Source: an uncultured Gallionellaceae bacterium (GTDB lineage Bacteria > Pseudomonadota > Gammaproteobacteria > Burkholderiales > Gallionellaceae). Taken from it: a stretch of DNA of 53,379 nt. Positions 35,843 through 45,255 of this stretch are shown here, one piece after another. The stretch spans positions 1 to 53,379 of the forward strand of contig CAIRAO010000435.1 of the NCBI GenBank assembly GCA_903876625.1, in the 5' to 3' direction. The translations under genes and the position numbers were made by a program. Numbering within the stretch: the first letter of the stretch is position 1; each line of letters starts with the position of its first letter. Below the pieces are notes generated by a model. It was not told where the DNA came from. It made no database searches and worked only from the letters and a program-made list of their open reading frames with translations.

Positions 35843-36433
35843 ATGCCAATTGCTATAAATCTTGAAAAGAAACCTACACGAATACTTTCCCAGAATCTAG
35901 CTCGGATTTCGTTTATTCAACACATACAAACAGACTTGGGAAAATGTGGGGCAGAAAAGCTTGAACCGAAAATCCAATTTCTTAACCAAGCATATGTGCT
36001 CCAGTTGATTGCCTTTTGGCAAATTTTCGTTGAGGAGTTGGCAAAATACGGATTCAAACAAATTGAAGCCGTCGAAAATAATGGTGCATTTCGCGACATC
36101 GCGAAGGCAAAGTTAGACGAGTCACTTAAGAAATTTAATACTCCAAACAAGGAAAATATCGACAAGTTGTTCAAAGAGGCGCTCGGCATCCAGAACATCT
36201 CTAATCATTGGCATTCGGACCAGATGCCTCAAAGCGTCGCTACCGACACGTTATCCGAATTACTAGAGACTCGGCATCAAATCGCGCACACAGGACACAC
36301 ATCCAAACCTTTGTCGTACGAAACGAACTTCAAGAAAATGGAAATTGTGATGGAGCTTGCTGAGCTAACTGAAGATGCACTCATTAAGCAGCTTACTCTA
36401 CGCACAAATGGGTCAGTCCAGTATTTGAGATAA
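35843..36433 (+). CDS. HEPN-family protein (RiboL-PSP-like), possible RNase
   Basis: All-helical protein of 196 residues. The motif LLETRHQIAHTG contains R-x4-H, the catalytic pattern of HEPN ribonucleases in the RiboL-PSP/MAE_28990 group, where R-x4-6-H cuts RNA. I use the ATG at 35843 rather than the TTG at 35801. It lies 68 bp after the SUMF1 gene on the same strand, so they may share a transcript. It lacks an evident nucleotidyltransferase partner of its own. Assignment comes from the motif alone. Confidence 0.65.
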   Translation: MPIAINLEKKPTRILSQNLARISFIQHIQTDLGKCGAEKLEPKIQFLNQAYVLQLIAFWQIFVEELAKYGFKQIEAVENNGAFRDIAKAKLDESLKKFNTPNKENIDKLFKEALGIQNISNHWHSDQMPQSVATDTLSELLETRHQIAHTGHTSKPLSYETNFKKMEIVMELAELTEDALIKQLTLRTNGSVQYLR

Positions 36434-36563
36434 ATGTAATCAAAAAATCAAAGCTTCACCTGTTCAAACTTACCCTTGCCACTAAAATTCCATTTAACTT
36501 GAAATGCAGAAAACATACGGTGCAATGCGTTTCGCTTATTGAAACACTACATAACGACTTCAA

Positions 36564-36761
36564 TCACGCAGCCATCCGTTCAAACGAAAAGTTGGGCAAG
36601 TCCACTCGCTCTGCTGCATGTTCAATGGTAATGCAGCAAACCTTGCCCTTATCATCCAGATCTATCAGCGTATTTTCATCAACGTCTTTGGTTTCAGCAA
36701 CTTTTGCTTCGCGCAACTCAATGTATAGCGTGTCAGTATCTTGAAAATATTTAATCTTCAT
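36564..36761 (-). CDS. DUF2283-family small protein (antitoxin-like)
   Basis: The 65-residue protein matches the DUF2283 pattern: MKIKYFQDTDTLYIELRE, then DENTLIDLDDKGKVCCITIEHAAER. These proteins often sit next to small DUF4258-type toxins, and a toxin-antitoxin role has been proposed. I took the ATG at 36761; the track start (36911) overlaps the neighbour. It overlaps the upstream gene by 11 nt, so the two are translationally linked. Confidence 0.85.
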   Translation of the reverse strand: MKIKYFQDTDTLYIELREAKVAETKDVDENTLIDLDDKGKVCCITIEHAAERVDLPNFSFERMAA

Positions 36762-36993
36762 CTCTGTAACTCCTGTCGAAGAAAGCATTGTGTACGGTCT
36801 CACCATCGGCGAGCAGAATAACACGGAGAAACTTTCCATCAGCTTCTGGGATCGATGCCCACCGACGGATGCGACTATCTGATTGAACCACTTGTTTAAC
36901 TGGCTGGTCAATCACACGCTGTATCCATTCTAGATGGATGTCCGACCGATCAGGGCGGAGTCGCATCGTATGGAAGTATTGAGTAAACTTCAA
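36751..36993 (-). CDS. small DUF4258/BrnT-like protein, putative toxin
   Basis: 80 residues. The segment SDSRIRRWASIPEADGKFLRVILLADGETVHNAFFDR resembles the beta-rich core of DUF4258/BrnT-like small proteins, with conserved R-x-R-W and a final FFDRSY. It is the first gene of a two-gene unit with DUF2283. An alternative start is Met10 (MRLRPDRSD). No catalytic residue can be named. Family assignment is moderate and rests partly on the partner. Confidence 0.6.
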   Translation of the reverse strand: MKFTQYFHTMRLRPDRSDIHLEWIQRVIDQPVKQVVQSDSRIRRWASIPEADGKFLRVILLADGETVHNAFFDRSYRDED

Positions 36994-36996
36994 TGG

Positions 36997-38562
36997 TTAG
37001 TGACGGAAATGCCTGAAGCCCGTAAACACCATCGCCAAGCCATGCTCGTCCGCCGCCGCAATGACCTCCTCATCGCGCATTGAACCGCCGGGTTGAATCA
37101 CGGCTTTCGCTCCGGCTTGTGCCAGTACATCTATGCCATCGCGGAACGGGAAGAAGGCATCGGACGATACGACAGAACCGATCAAGCTTAAGCCGGCGTT
37201 TTGCGCCTTAAGGCTGGCAATGCGCGTGCTGTCTACGCGGCTCATTTGCCCTGCGCCTACGCCCAGCGTGTGGCCATCTTTACAGAAAACGATGGCGTTG
37301 GATTTAACATACTTCGCTACGCGCCAAGCGAACAGCAAGTCTTGCAGTTGTTCTTTGCTGGGTTGTACTTTACTTACGACCTTGAGCTGTGATAGTTGCA
37401 CATTGAGCGTATCCGGTGATTGAACCAACAATCCACCGCTGACTCGTTTGAAGTCGAACTGGTTGTGCGCGTTGGACAGCGGTACGGTGAGTACACGCAC
37501 GTTCTGTTTTGCAGCGGTTACTTTAAGCGCGGCTTCGGTAGCACTTGGCGCAATTATCAATTCAACGAATTGGTTGGCGGTGATTTGTGCTGCGCTCTCA
37601 GCATCCAACTCCCGATTGAAAGCAATGATGCCGCCGAAGGCGGAAGTAGTGTCGGTGGCATACGCCAGCTTATAAGCGCTTAACGCGGTATCGGCAATCG
37701 CCACACCACACGGGTTGGCGTGTTTGACAATGACGCAGGCAGGTTGATCAAAAGTCTTGACCAGTTCCCAAGCGGAATCGGCATCGCCGACGTTGTTGTA
37801 GCTGAGTTCTTTGCCTTGCAATTGGGTATAGTCGGAGATGCCGCCAGCCACCGGATTGAGGTCGCGATAGAACGCGGCACGCTGATGAGGGTTTTCGCCG
37901 TAGCGCATATCTTGCACTTTGGCGAAGTTGAAGTTGATTTGTGCAGGGAACGCGCTCTTTGTGCCGTCACTGTTGATCGCGGTGAGGTAATTGCTGATCA
38001 TGCTGTCATAAGCGGCTGTGTGCGAAAAAGCCTTTTTGGCCAAGTCGAAACGGGTTGCGTCGCTGACTGCGCCTTTGTTGGTTTGCATTTCTGCCAGTAC
38101 ATCCGCGTAATCAGCAGGGTCGGTAACTATAGCAACATGCGCGTGGTTCTTGGCAGCTGAGCGCACCATGGTCGGGCCGCCGATGTCGATGTTTTCGATG
38201 GCATCCTCCAGGGTACAGCCAGGTTTGGCAATGGTCGCAGCGAAGGGATACAGATTCACCACCACCAAGTCGATCGTCGGAATGTTGTGTTTCTTCAGGG
38301 TGGCAACATGTTCAGGCAAATCTCGCCTTGCCAGAATACCAGCGTGTACTTTCGGTTGCAGTGTCTTCACGCGACCATCAAGCATTTCAGGAAAACCTGT
38401 GTAATCGGCAACTTCAGTAACGGGGATGCCATTATCTGAGAACAGTTTTGCTGTGCCACCGGTAGATAAGATTTTTACGCCAAGTTCGTGTAGCCCTTTG
38501 GCGAATTCGAGTACACCGGATTTATCCGATACGCTAATAAGTGCTTGAGTAATGGTTGCCAT
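36997..38562 (-). CDS. purH: PurH, AICAR formyltransferase/IMP cyclohydrolase
   Basis: Bifunctional enzyme doing the last two steps of IMP synthesis. The N-terminal cyclohydrolase half shows [28 protein letters not shown] and [14 protein letters not shown]. The transformylase half has LRYGENPHQ-type [24 protein letters not shown] and the late [12 protein letters not shown] and [12 protein letters not shown]. Length 521 is standard. Only a 13-bp gap separates it from fis. Confidence 0.97.
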   Translation of the reverse strand: MATITQALISVSDKSGVLEFAKGLHELGVKILSTGGTAKLFSDNGIPVTEVADYTGFPEMLDGRVKTLQPKVHAGILARRDLPEHVATLKKHNIPTIDLVVVNLYPFAATIAKPGCTLEDAIENIDIGGPTMVRSAAKNHAHVAIVTDPADYADVLAEMQTNKGAVSDATRFDLAKKAFSHTAAYDSMISNYLTAINSDGTKSAFPAQINFNFAKVQDMRYGENPHQRAAFYRDLNPVAGGISDYTQLQGKELSYNNVGDADSAWELVKTFDQPACVIVKHANPCGVAIADTALSAYKLAYATDTTSAFGGIIAFNRELDAESAAQITANQFVELIIAPSATEAALKVTAAKQNVRVLTVPLSNAHNQFDFKRVSGGLLVQSPDTLNVQLSQLKVVSKVQPSKEQLQDLLFAWRVAKYVKSNAIVFCKDGHTLGVGAGQMSRVDSTRIASLKAQNAGLSLIGSVVSSDAFFPFRDGIDVLAQAGAKAVIQPGGSMRDEEVIAAADEHGLAMVFTGFRHFRH

Positions 38563-38575
38563 ATTTTTTCCAAGT

Positions 38576-38839
38576 TTAAGATTTGATCTTGTGTGTCTGG
38601 ATCTTTTTTCGCAACGTATTGCGATTCAATCCGAGCAGTTCAGCGGCACGAGTCTGGTTGCCACCGGCATGATACAAAACAGTTTCGATCAGCGGTTTTT
38701 CGACGCAATTGATCACCATGTCGTAAACCGCACAAGACGGCGCTTCTCCGTCCAGATCAGTAAAATAATCGTTGACAGCCTGGCGCACATATTGCGCTAC
38801 TTCATTTTCTTCTAACACAGCACGTTCCCCTTTTTTCAT
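38576..38839 (-). CDS. fis: Fis, nucleoid-associated regulator
   Basis: Fis bends DNA and affects rRNA, recombination and supercoiling-linked transcription. The C-terminal helix-turn-helix [22 protein letters not shown] is diagnostic, and the 87-residue length is near the usual size. It overlaps dusB by 4 nt, the classic dusB-fis arrangement, and purH follows, as in many betaproteobacteria. Confidence 0.94.
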   Translation of the reverse strand: MKKGERAVLEENEVAQYVRQAVNDYFTDLDGEAPSCAVYDMVINCVEKPLIETVLYHAGGNQTRAAELLGLNRNTLRKKIQTHKIKS

Positions 38840-39843
38840 GCAGCTAATTCCTCGGCGTATTGCAAGCTTTCACCTGCTTGCAACAACCCTTCGAAAAAAA
38901 TATTTACAGCTTGTAATTGTTCCGGGATGGATTCCAGTTGATTCATTTGATGACGAAAATGTGCAGAGCCAGCCAAACCCTTGGTGTACCATGAGATGTG
39001 TTTGCGCGCCACGCGCAGCCCTGATTGTTCGCCGTAGAAGGCGTAGAGTTCATGCACGTGCCCGATCAGTATTTCTTGTATCTCGCTTACTCGAGGCGAC
39101 AGCAGATGTGTTCCAGTGGCAAGAAAATGTGCGATCTCGCGGAATAACCAGGGGCGTCCTTGCGCTGCGCGGCCAATCATGACGGCATCAGCGCCGGTAT
39201 GCTGCAAAACGAAGCGCGCTTTTTCCGGCGTAGCAATATCACCGTTTGCAATGATGGGGATTTTAACGGCGGATTTTACCGCGCGAATCGTGTCGTATTC
39301 GGCATCGCCCGTATAGGCACAGGATCGAGTCCGTCCGTGGATGGCGAGGGCTTGGATGCCACTGGATTCGGCAATGCGGGCGATGTTGGTGGCATTACGA
39401 TTGGCCTTGTCCCAACCCGTGCGAATTTTAAGTGTAACCGGCACATCCACTGAGCTGACAACAGATTGTAGAATTTCGGCGACCAGTTTTTCATTTTGCA
39501 TTAATGCCGAACCAGCCATTACATTGCAGATTTTTTTGGCAGGACATCCCATGTTGATGTCAATAATCTGCGCACCGTGATCCACGTTGTAGCGTGCAGC
39601 CTGAGCGAGCATCTTGGGATCGGCACCAAGGATTTGTACAGAAATGGGATCAACTTCGCCTTCGTGATTGGCGCGGCGTTTGGTTTTCTCGGAACCATAC
39701 AGCAAAGAATTGGAAGCCACCATCTCGGACACAGCCATGCCCGCACCCATTCGTTTGCAAAGCATACGGAAAGGCCGATCCGTTACGCCGTCCATAGGCG
39801 CCACGATGAGGTTATTCTTGAGTTTATAACGGCCGATCTGCAT
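38836..39843 (-). CDS. dusB: DusB, tRNA-dihydrouridine synthase B
   Basis: FMN enzyme reducing uridine to dihydrouridine in tRNA. Motifs are APMDGVTDRPFR, the catalytic-Cys segment INMGCPAKKI, ALAIHGRTR, IPIIANGDI and VMIGRAAQGRPW. The track start 39855 would add MEII; the ATG at 39843 (MQIGRYKLKNN) is the usual beginning. It is the promoter-proximal gene of dusB-fis-purH. Confidence 0.95.
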   Translation of the reverse strand: MQIGRYKLKNNLIVAPMDGVTDRPFRMLCKRMGAGMAVSEMVASNSLLYGSEKTKRRANHEGEVDPISVQILGADPKMLAQAARYNVDHGAQIIDINMGCPAKKICNVMAGSALMQNEKLVAEILQSVVSSVDVPVTLKIRTGWDKANRNATNIARIAESSGIQALAIHGRTRSCAYTGDAEYDTIRAVKSAVKIPIIANGDIATPEKARFVLQHTGADAVMIGRAAQGRPWLFREIAHFLATGTHLLSPRVSEIQEILIGHVHELYAFYGEQSGLRVARKHISWYTKGLAGSAHFRHQMNQLESIPEQLQAVNIFFEGLLQAGESLQYAEELAA

Positions 39844-39928
39844 GATGATTTCCAAAGGGGGCAGTGATTATAAATTAATCAATCGCCTCGTGCTATGATG
39901 CTGTCAAATTTTTATCGGTTTGAACGCG

Positions 39929-41101
39929 ATGGAATTCGATATTGTCATTATTGGCGGCGGATTGGTTGGTGCCAGTCTTGCGGCATCCCTTAAATCAAGT
40001 GGATTGAGGCTTGCTTTGGTGGAGGGTCAGTCCTCACCAACATTGCCAGATAAAATTAATGCGGACGTCTGGGATAGCCGAATCTACGCGATCACGCCGG
40101 GCAATGCCGAATTTTTACGACAATGTGGTGCGTGGCAAAAGCTGGATATGTCTCGTGTGCAGCAAGTTGAAGAAATGCGCGTGTTCGGGGATGCAGATTC
40201 TGAACTTGATTTTAGCGCCTATCAGGTAGGTGCTGCAGAGCTCACTTTTATTCTTGAAAGCAGTTTATTGCAACGTGCCTTATGGGATGGACTGCAACAG
40301 CAGGAAAACCTGACAATGTTTAATCCCGCCCGCTGTACAGACTTGACTTGGCATCCTGAAGCGGCGCATCTCAAGTTGCAAGACGGTCGTGAAATCAAGG
40401 CGAAACTAATCGTGGGTGCAGATGGACGCGATTCATGGGTGCGCCACCAAGCAGGTATGGCAGAGACACCAACGCCGTACCATCAGCATGGAGTGGTCGC
40501 TAACTTCAGCATCAGTAAATCGCACAACAGCACAGCTTATCAATGGTTCAAGCCGGAGAGCATTCTTGCTCTCCTGCCTTTACCCGGGAAACGAGTTTCA
40601 ATCGTATGGTCAGTCAGCCCGGAAAGATCGGCTGAATTATTGTCACTATCGCCTGGGGAATTATGCAAGCAGGTTTCTGAGGCTTCGCAGGGACAATTGG
40701 GAGACCTCGAAGTCCTCACGGCCCCGGCCTCATTTTCATTGCGGGTGTTAAATTTGGCGCATATCACCAAGCCCCGGTTGGCCTTGGTCGGCGATGCCGC
40801 GCACAATGTTCATCCTTTGTCAGGACAAGGCGTGAATTTAGGTTTTCGCGATGCGCGCCAGTTGGTTGAAGTTTTGTTACAACGTGGCGTCCAAAGCGAT
40901 TGTGGAGACATCAAATTACTTCGCGCATATGAAAAAGCACGCCGGGAAGATATTCTTTCAATGCAACTGACCACTGACGCTTTGAAACATTTGTTCATTA
41001 ACGATAACCCATGGTTACGTAAAATACGTAATCTTGGCCTTAACGCAACTAATCATTTTACTCCTCTAAAAAAATTACTTGCACGCCACGCTCTCAATTA
41101 A
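39929..41101 (+). CDS. UbiH/UbiF-family FAD monooxygenase (ubiquinone synthesis)
   Basis: Class A flavin hydroxylase. The dinucleotide-binding motif is IIGGGLVGASLA near residue 9. The middle DG motif lies in LIVGADGRDSWVR, and the second FAD motif is LVGDAAHNVHPLSGQGVNLGFRD. These match the UbiH/UbiF/UbiI/UbiM group that hydroxylates the ubiquinone ring. Which ring position cannot be told from sequence. I prefer the ATG at 39929 over the TTG at 39920. It is followed closely by dsbC. Length is 390. Confidence 0.9.
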   Translation: MEFDIVIIGGGLVGASLAASLKSSGLRLALVEGQSSPTLPDKINADVWDSRIYAITPGNAEFLRQCGAWQKLDMSRVQQVEEMRVFGDADSELDFSAYQVGAAELTFILESSLLQRALWDGLQQQENLTMFNPARCTDLTWHPEAAHLKLQDGREIKAKLIVGADGRDSWVRHQAGMAETPTPYHQHGVVANFSISKSHNSTAYQWFKPESILALLPLPGKRVSIVWSVSPERSAELLSLSPGELCKQVSEASQGQLGDLEVLTAPASFSLRVLNLAHITKPRLALVGDAAHNVHPLSGQGVNLGFRDARQLVEVLLQRGVQSDCGDIKLLRAYEKARREDILSMQLTTDALKHLFINDNPWLRKIRNLGLNATNHFTPLKKLLARHALN

Positions 41102-41123
41102 ACTAACTCAAGGATGTTTAAAG

Positions 41124-41822
41124 ATGTTCAGAATATTATTGGCTACACTATTGTCGATTTCTATAGCTCATGCAGCAGAAGCGGACCCTGCTCCTAAACT
41201 TAAAAGCGACTTGAGCAAGATTCTGGGAGAGGTCACACAGGTTAACCAATCGCCTATCTCAGGTATTTATGAAATAGTAACTCTGGATCATATTTTCTAT
41301 ACCGACAAAGGTGGACAATACCTGATTGACGGTAGCCTGTTCGATTTGAAAGCACGCCGCAATCTGACAGATGCACGTTCGCGCCAATTGTTCGCCGTGG
41401 ACTTTAGTAAATTACCGTTGGAAATTGCAGTAAAAAAAGTGAAGGGGAATGGCAGTCGCAAGATGGCTTATTTTACCGATCCCAATTGTGGTTGGTGCAA
41501 GAAGCTGGAACACGAGATGCAGAATGTAACGGACGTTACTATGTACCTGTTCCTGGCAACTTATATCGGGGGTGAAGATTCAGCCCAAAAAGCACAGGCT
41601 ATCTGGTGCAGTGAAGACAGGGCCAAAGCATGGGACGACTTGATGCTAAACGGAGTCAAGCCCGCGACCGGAAAATGTGATGCGCCGACATCCAAAGTCA
41701 TGGCGCTCGGTGAAAAACTCAAAGTGAACGGAACGCCTGCGCTCATTTTTGCCAACGGAGTTATAAATCCCGGCTATATGCCTGCTGCCGATTTGAACAA
41801 GGCGCTGGACAGCAACAAGTGA
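41124..41822 (+). CDS. dsbC: DsbC-family periplasmic disulfide isomerase
   Basis: Periplasmic protein-disulfide isomerase with a signal peptide (FRILLATLLSISIAHA). It has the N-terminal dimerisation domain and a thioredoxin-fold domain with active site CGWC in DPNCGWCKKLEHE. The cis-Pro loop is GTPALIF. E. coli DsbC has CGYC; CGWC is a common variant in betaproteobacteria. I start at the ATG 41124, where the signal sequence begins. It overlaps the next gene by 4 nt. Confidence 0.93.
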   Translation: MFRILLATLLSISIAHAAEADPAPKLKSDLSKILGEVTQVNQSPISGIYEIVTLDHIFYTDKGGQYLIDGSLFDLKARRNLTDARSRQLFAVDFSKLPLEIAVKKVKGNGSRKMAYFTDPNCGWCKKLEHEMQNVTDVTMYLFLATYIGGEDSAQKAQAIWCSEDRAKAWDDLMLNGVKPATGKCDAPTSKVMALGEKLKVNGTPALIFANGVINPGYMPAADLNKALDSNK

Positions 41823-42289
41823 CAGTCAGAAAAATTCCATATTTTCTGGCTAACTTAAGCACAGTACTTTGGGTCGGAGGTACATGGGCGGTTGGATATC
41901 TTGCTGTACCTGTTTTATTTCGAACATTGCCAGATCACCAACTGGCGGGCCTATTGGCAGGCAAGATGTTTGAGTGGATGGGATGTGTTGGCATCGTATG
42001 TGCGATATATTTGTTGGCATACCAATACGTTCAATCCGGGCACGAAGTCTGGAAAAGTCGATATTTTCTAATGGTAGCTTTCATGTTAGCGATATTGCTC
42101 GTCATTCAATGCGGTATCCAGCCTGTGATGGCTGACCTAAAGGCTCAGGCAATACCGCTTGATGTGATGCAAAGCCCGTTAGCATTTAAATTCAAGATGT
42201 TACACGGATTGTCTGAGATTCTCTATTTATCGCAAAGTCTACTAGGGATAGTCATAGTCCTCGGTCGGGTGCCCACTAAGAATATATAG
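41819..42289 (+). CDS. DUF4149-family membrane protein
   Basis: Four membrane helices are visible (around residues 8-32, 50-68, 80-102 and 128-148), in the arrangement of DUF4149 with LSTVLWVGGTWAVGYLAVPVLF at the start. The start is GTG, overlapping the dsbC stop, so translation is coupled. Function unknown. In betaproteobacteria this family often accompanies dsbC or ruvC-type neighbours, but no role follows from that. Confidence 0.85.
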   Translation: MTVRKIPYFLANLSTVLWVGGTWAVGYLAVPVLFRTLPDHQLAGLLAGKMFEWMGCVGIVCAIYLLAYQYVQSGHEVWKSRYFLMVAFMLAILLVIQCGIQPVMADLKAQAIPLDVMQSPLAFKFKMLHGLSEILYLSQSLLGIVIVLGRVPTKNI

Positions 42290-42366
42290 GCCTTTTTTCT
42301 TATTGATTTTTTGTGAAATGGTGGCAAGCTTCGCTTTGTGAATATGCCGTTCTACGGGAGAAAGCC

Positions 42367-43542
42367 ATGCTGAATAATCTCAATCGGGAAATCTATGACG
42401 TAGGTGAAATCATCTTTAAAGAGGGCGATGACGGTGATGGCGCTTTTTTGATCGAGGAAGGTTTGATCGAAATCAGCGTGATGATTAATGGTGTGGAACA
42501 ACAGATCAACAAAATCGGCAAAGGCGAATTGTTTGGTGAAGTCGCATTGATCGATCATCAGCCTAGAACAGCAACTGCGAAAGCGATAGAAAAAACCGTT
42601 TTAGTCGCGATACAACGCACGTTGGTAAATGAGCTATTGGAAAAGACAGACCCCATTGTTCGCCACCTGCTCTTGGTAATTCTGGATCGCTTTCGCACCA
42701 AACAAGGACATTTGCAACAATCATTAACTGCCCCACGACTTGCAGAAATAACCTCAAAGAGAAATTCTTTACGTGGAGAAGCAACTCATAAATTGACTTT
42801 GGCAAATGATATCAGCCGGGCACTGGTTAAAGACGAATTTGAATTATTCTATCAGCCTATTTGTGCATTAGATTCATGCCAGATAGCCGGATACGAAGCG
42901 TTGATACGTTGGCGTCATCCAATTCAAGGCTTAATGCCGCCACTTGATTTCCTTTGGCTCGCAGAGCAAACCGGGCAAATTCGTGAAGTCGGACTTTGGA
43001 CTCTTGAGCGTGCGTGCCGTGACTGGCCGGTTTTGAAGAAAACCACAAAATCCGATTTGCCATTTGTCAGCGTTAACATGTCGCCGTCTCAATTGATTGG
43101 AGAAAGTTTTATTGAGGACGTGAAATCAATCATCGCCTTCTATAAAATGCCGCCGATAGAATTGAAACTTGAACTTACCGAGACCGTCATCATCAACAAC
43201 CCTGATCTGGCGCTGCAACTTCTGATGCAGTTGACGGAACTTGGCAGCACATTGGCTATTGATGATTTCGGAACAGGATACTCGTCACTGGAAACTTTGG
43301 ATCGTTATCCCATCGGTACGCTGAAGGTTGATCGTTATTTTACCAGTTCGATGTTAGCCTCACCCCAGAGTAGGGAAATCGTCAATTCATCTATCCATCT
43401 TGCTCATTCTCTCGGAATGGACGTCGTGGCGGAAGGAGTTGAGACGGAAGATGTGCGTAGAAAATTACTTGAGCTTGGTTGCAACTATGGACAGGGCTGG
43501 TTGTTCGGGCGTCCTGCCGAGTTAACCAATATCAAAACATAA
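42367..43542 (+). CDS. cyclic-nucleotide-binding domain plus EAL phosphodiesterase
   Basis: A soluble two-domain protein. Residues about 5-120 form a cNMP-binding domain (GELFGEVALIDHQPRTATAKA). Residues about 165-390 form an EAL domain with EALIRWRHP, LTETVIIN, IDDFGTGYSSLE and VVAEGVET. The EAL motifs look intact, so it should break down cyclic di-GMP, perhaps under control of cAMP or another ligand. No GGDEF domain is present. Start ATG 42367 has a GGGAG site. The protein has 391 residues. Confidence 0.92.
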   Translation: MLNNLNREIYDVGEIIFKEGDDGDGAFLIEEGLIEISVMINGVEQQINKIGKGELFGEVALIDHQPRTATAKAIEKTVLVAIQRTLVNELLEKTDPIVRHLLLVILDRFRTKQGHLQQSLTAPRLAEITSKRNSLRGEATHKLTLANDISRALVKDEFELFYQPICALDSCQIAGYEALIRWRHPIQGLMPPLDFLWLAEQTGQIREVGLWTLERACRDWPVLKKTTKSDLPFVSVNMSPSQLIGESFIEDVKSIIAFYKMPPIELKLELTETVIINNPDLALQLLMQLTELGSTLAIDDFGTGYSSLETLDRYPIGTLKVDRYFTSSMLASPQSREIVNSSIHLAHSLGMDVVAEGVETEDVRRKLLELGCNYGQGWLFGRPAELTNIKT

Positions 43543-43590
43543 ATTTCGGTCGTAATATGGCACGAGTAAACGGCGCGTTGCCTATCTTAC

Positions 43591-44001
43591 TTACCATGCC
43601 CCGATTTTAAACCGCTCGATTTCTCTTCGATCTCTTTTGGTGGGACGCCCTTTTAGATCAGACAGCTTGGGTTGTGATTTGATTTCTGTGGCAAGCGTTT
43701 CACGCTTTAACTTGCCTGCTTCAGTTTCGCGATAAAGTTTTTGAGCCTGGGGTGCGGGTCCGCGCTTATCGGATAGAGCAAGCACCTCTACTTCAAACAA
43801 ATAGGGCCCAAGACGAATGGACAACATGTCGCCCGGAGTGATGGTCTTGGCCGGTTTCACTCGAGTGTTATTGTGAAGCACTTTACCGCACTCAATAGCG
43901 TCAACAGCAAGCGCGCGAGTTTTATAAAAACGTGCCGCCCATAACCATTTGTCGATACGAAGTTTTAAGCTATCTGGTTGAGGAGCCAAATTTTTTGTCA
44001 T
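43591..44001 (-). CDS. hslR: HslR/Hsp15, S4-domain ribosome-rescue protein
   Basis: Binds stalled 50S subunits that carry nascent chains. The S4 RNA-binding domain is at the N-terminus (RIDKWLWAARFYKTRALAVDAI). A Lys/Arg-rich tail (KGRPTKRDRREIERF) is typical of Hsp15. Length is 136. Confidence 0.92.
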   Translation of the reverse strand: MTKNLAPQPDSLKLRIDKWLWAARFYKTRALAVDAIECGKVLHNNTRVKPAKTITPGDMLSIRLGPYLFEVEVLALSDKRGPAPQAQKLYRETEAGKLKRETLATEIKSQPKLSDLKGRPTKRDRREIERFKIGAW

Positions 44002-44081
44002 CTTTTACCATTCATAAAATTACATCTCCGGCGCCGATTCGCTGAAGAAAGACTCGAAAGGTTCGACTATTAAAAGCCTGC

Positions 44082-45248
44082 TCAATTTAACGTAGGCTCC
44101 ATACCCTTGGGAAACAACACCCACATTTTCCCCGACTGTTTCATACTCCCCGCGTGTATGGCAGCCAATTCCCCAAATCCCCAGAAAAAATCAGCACGCA
44201 CAGCACCTCTAATTGCACCACCTGTATCTTGCGCATACATTAATCGATTAAGCGGTATTTGGCTATTAGGCATGGTGGTAGATAAAAATACTGGAACACC
44301 AAGTGGAATGATATGTGGATCAACTGCCAGGCTATATTCGCTAGTGAGTGGAACGCCAAGAGCACCAAGTGGAGCCGAAAGTGTATCCGGTAATTCTCGG
44401 AAGAAAATGTAGCTTGGGTTCTGATCCAAAAGAATTAATAGGCGTTCAGGGTTCGTTTCTGCCCAATTCTTGATTGCTTGCATTGAGGCTTCTTCTGGTT
44501 TGAGTTCACCCATTTCAATCAATTTTTTCCCGATAGAAACGTAGGGATGTCCATTTTGTTCGGCATAGCCAATTTTTACACGGCGACCATCTTCAAGTTC
44601 AATACGTCCTGAACCTTGAATTTGCAAAAAAAACAGTTCAACCGCATTTTCAACCCAAAATAATTCGTGACCCAGCAACGAAGATACGTCCGCATCTATT
44701 TCAGCTCGATTGAAATAGGGAACAACTTTTTTCCCCTCCAATCTTCCGCGCAAGCGTAAGCCTTTAAGCTGCGGGTAGACTTCGCTTAGATCAACCACAA
44801 GCATGTCATCCGGGGCGCTATAGATTGGATAACGGAAACGATCACTCTTGTGGCGACTGCCCAAGAGCAAGGGTTCGTAATATCCGGTTATAAGGCCATG
44901 ATCACTACCATCAGAATTAAGTACTTGATAAGGAGTGAACCAGGCTTCGTAAAAATTACGCTGCGCAGCGCTAGTGTTGGCATCAATTTTATCAGCGGCA
45001 ACGCAGACCGCCAGCCATCTGGTCTTGTATCTTAGAGCACGGCAAGTTTGCTGAAAAGCGGACCATGAAGGTGTGAGATCTAGTGATGTCCAGTCGGGGA
45101 TATCAGTCCACTTATTGAGCATGTAAGTCGGAGTGACAGCGGGCGGAATTTCAATCCGAGGAGGTTTAGGTGGAATCTTTGTTTGGCAAGCAGCCAGCAA
45201 AATTATTGCAGGCAAGACTAGCCAAAAATGTCGTTTCAAATCTAAAGC
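44082..45248 (-). CDS. mltA: MltA, membrane-bound lytic murein transglycosylase A
   Basis: Outer-membrane lipoprotein that cuts peptidoglycan to anhydro-muropeptides. The signal with lipobox LLAAC is near residue 21 when starting at the ATG 45248; the track start adds 10 residues and overlaps apaG. The MltA core (GLITGYYEPLLLGSR) and the C-terminal 3D domain with three aspartates (YAQDTGGAIRGAVRADFFWG) are complete. It follows apaG by 7 bp. Confidence 0.95.
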   Translation of the reverse strand, partial: ALDLKRHFWLVLPAIILLAACQTKIPPKPPRIEIPPAVTPTYMLNKWTDIPDWTSLDLTPSWSAFQQTCRALRYKTRWLAVCVAADKIDANTSAAQRNFYEAWFTPYQVLNSDGSDHGLITGYYEPLLLGSRHKSDRFRYPIYSAPDDMLVVDLSEVYPQLKGLRLRGRLEGKKVVPYFNRAEIDADVSSLLGHELFWVENAVELFFLQIQGSGRIELEDGRRVKIGYAEQNGHPYVSIGKKLIEMGELKPEEASMQAIKNWAETNPERLLILLDQNPSYIFFRELPDTLSAPLGALGVPLTSEYSLAVDPHIIPLGVPVFLSTTMPNSQIPLNRLMYAQDTGGAIRGAVRADFFWGFGELAAIHAGSMKQSGKMWVLFPKGMEPTLN

Positions 45249-45255
45249 CATACAA

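Noticed and set aside
42325-42350. sigma-54-like sequence before the CNB-EAL gene (TGGCAAGCTTCGC)
   Set aside because: The distance between GG and GC is eight bases instead of ten.
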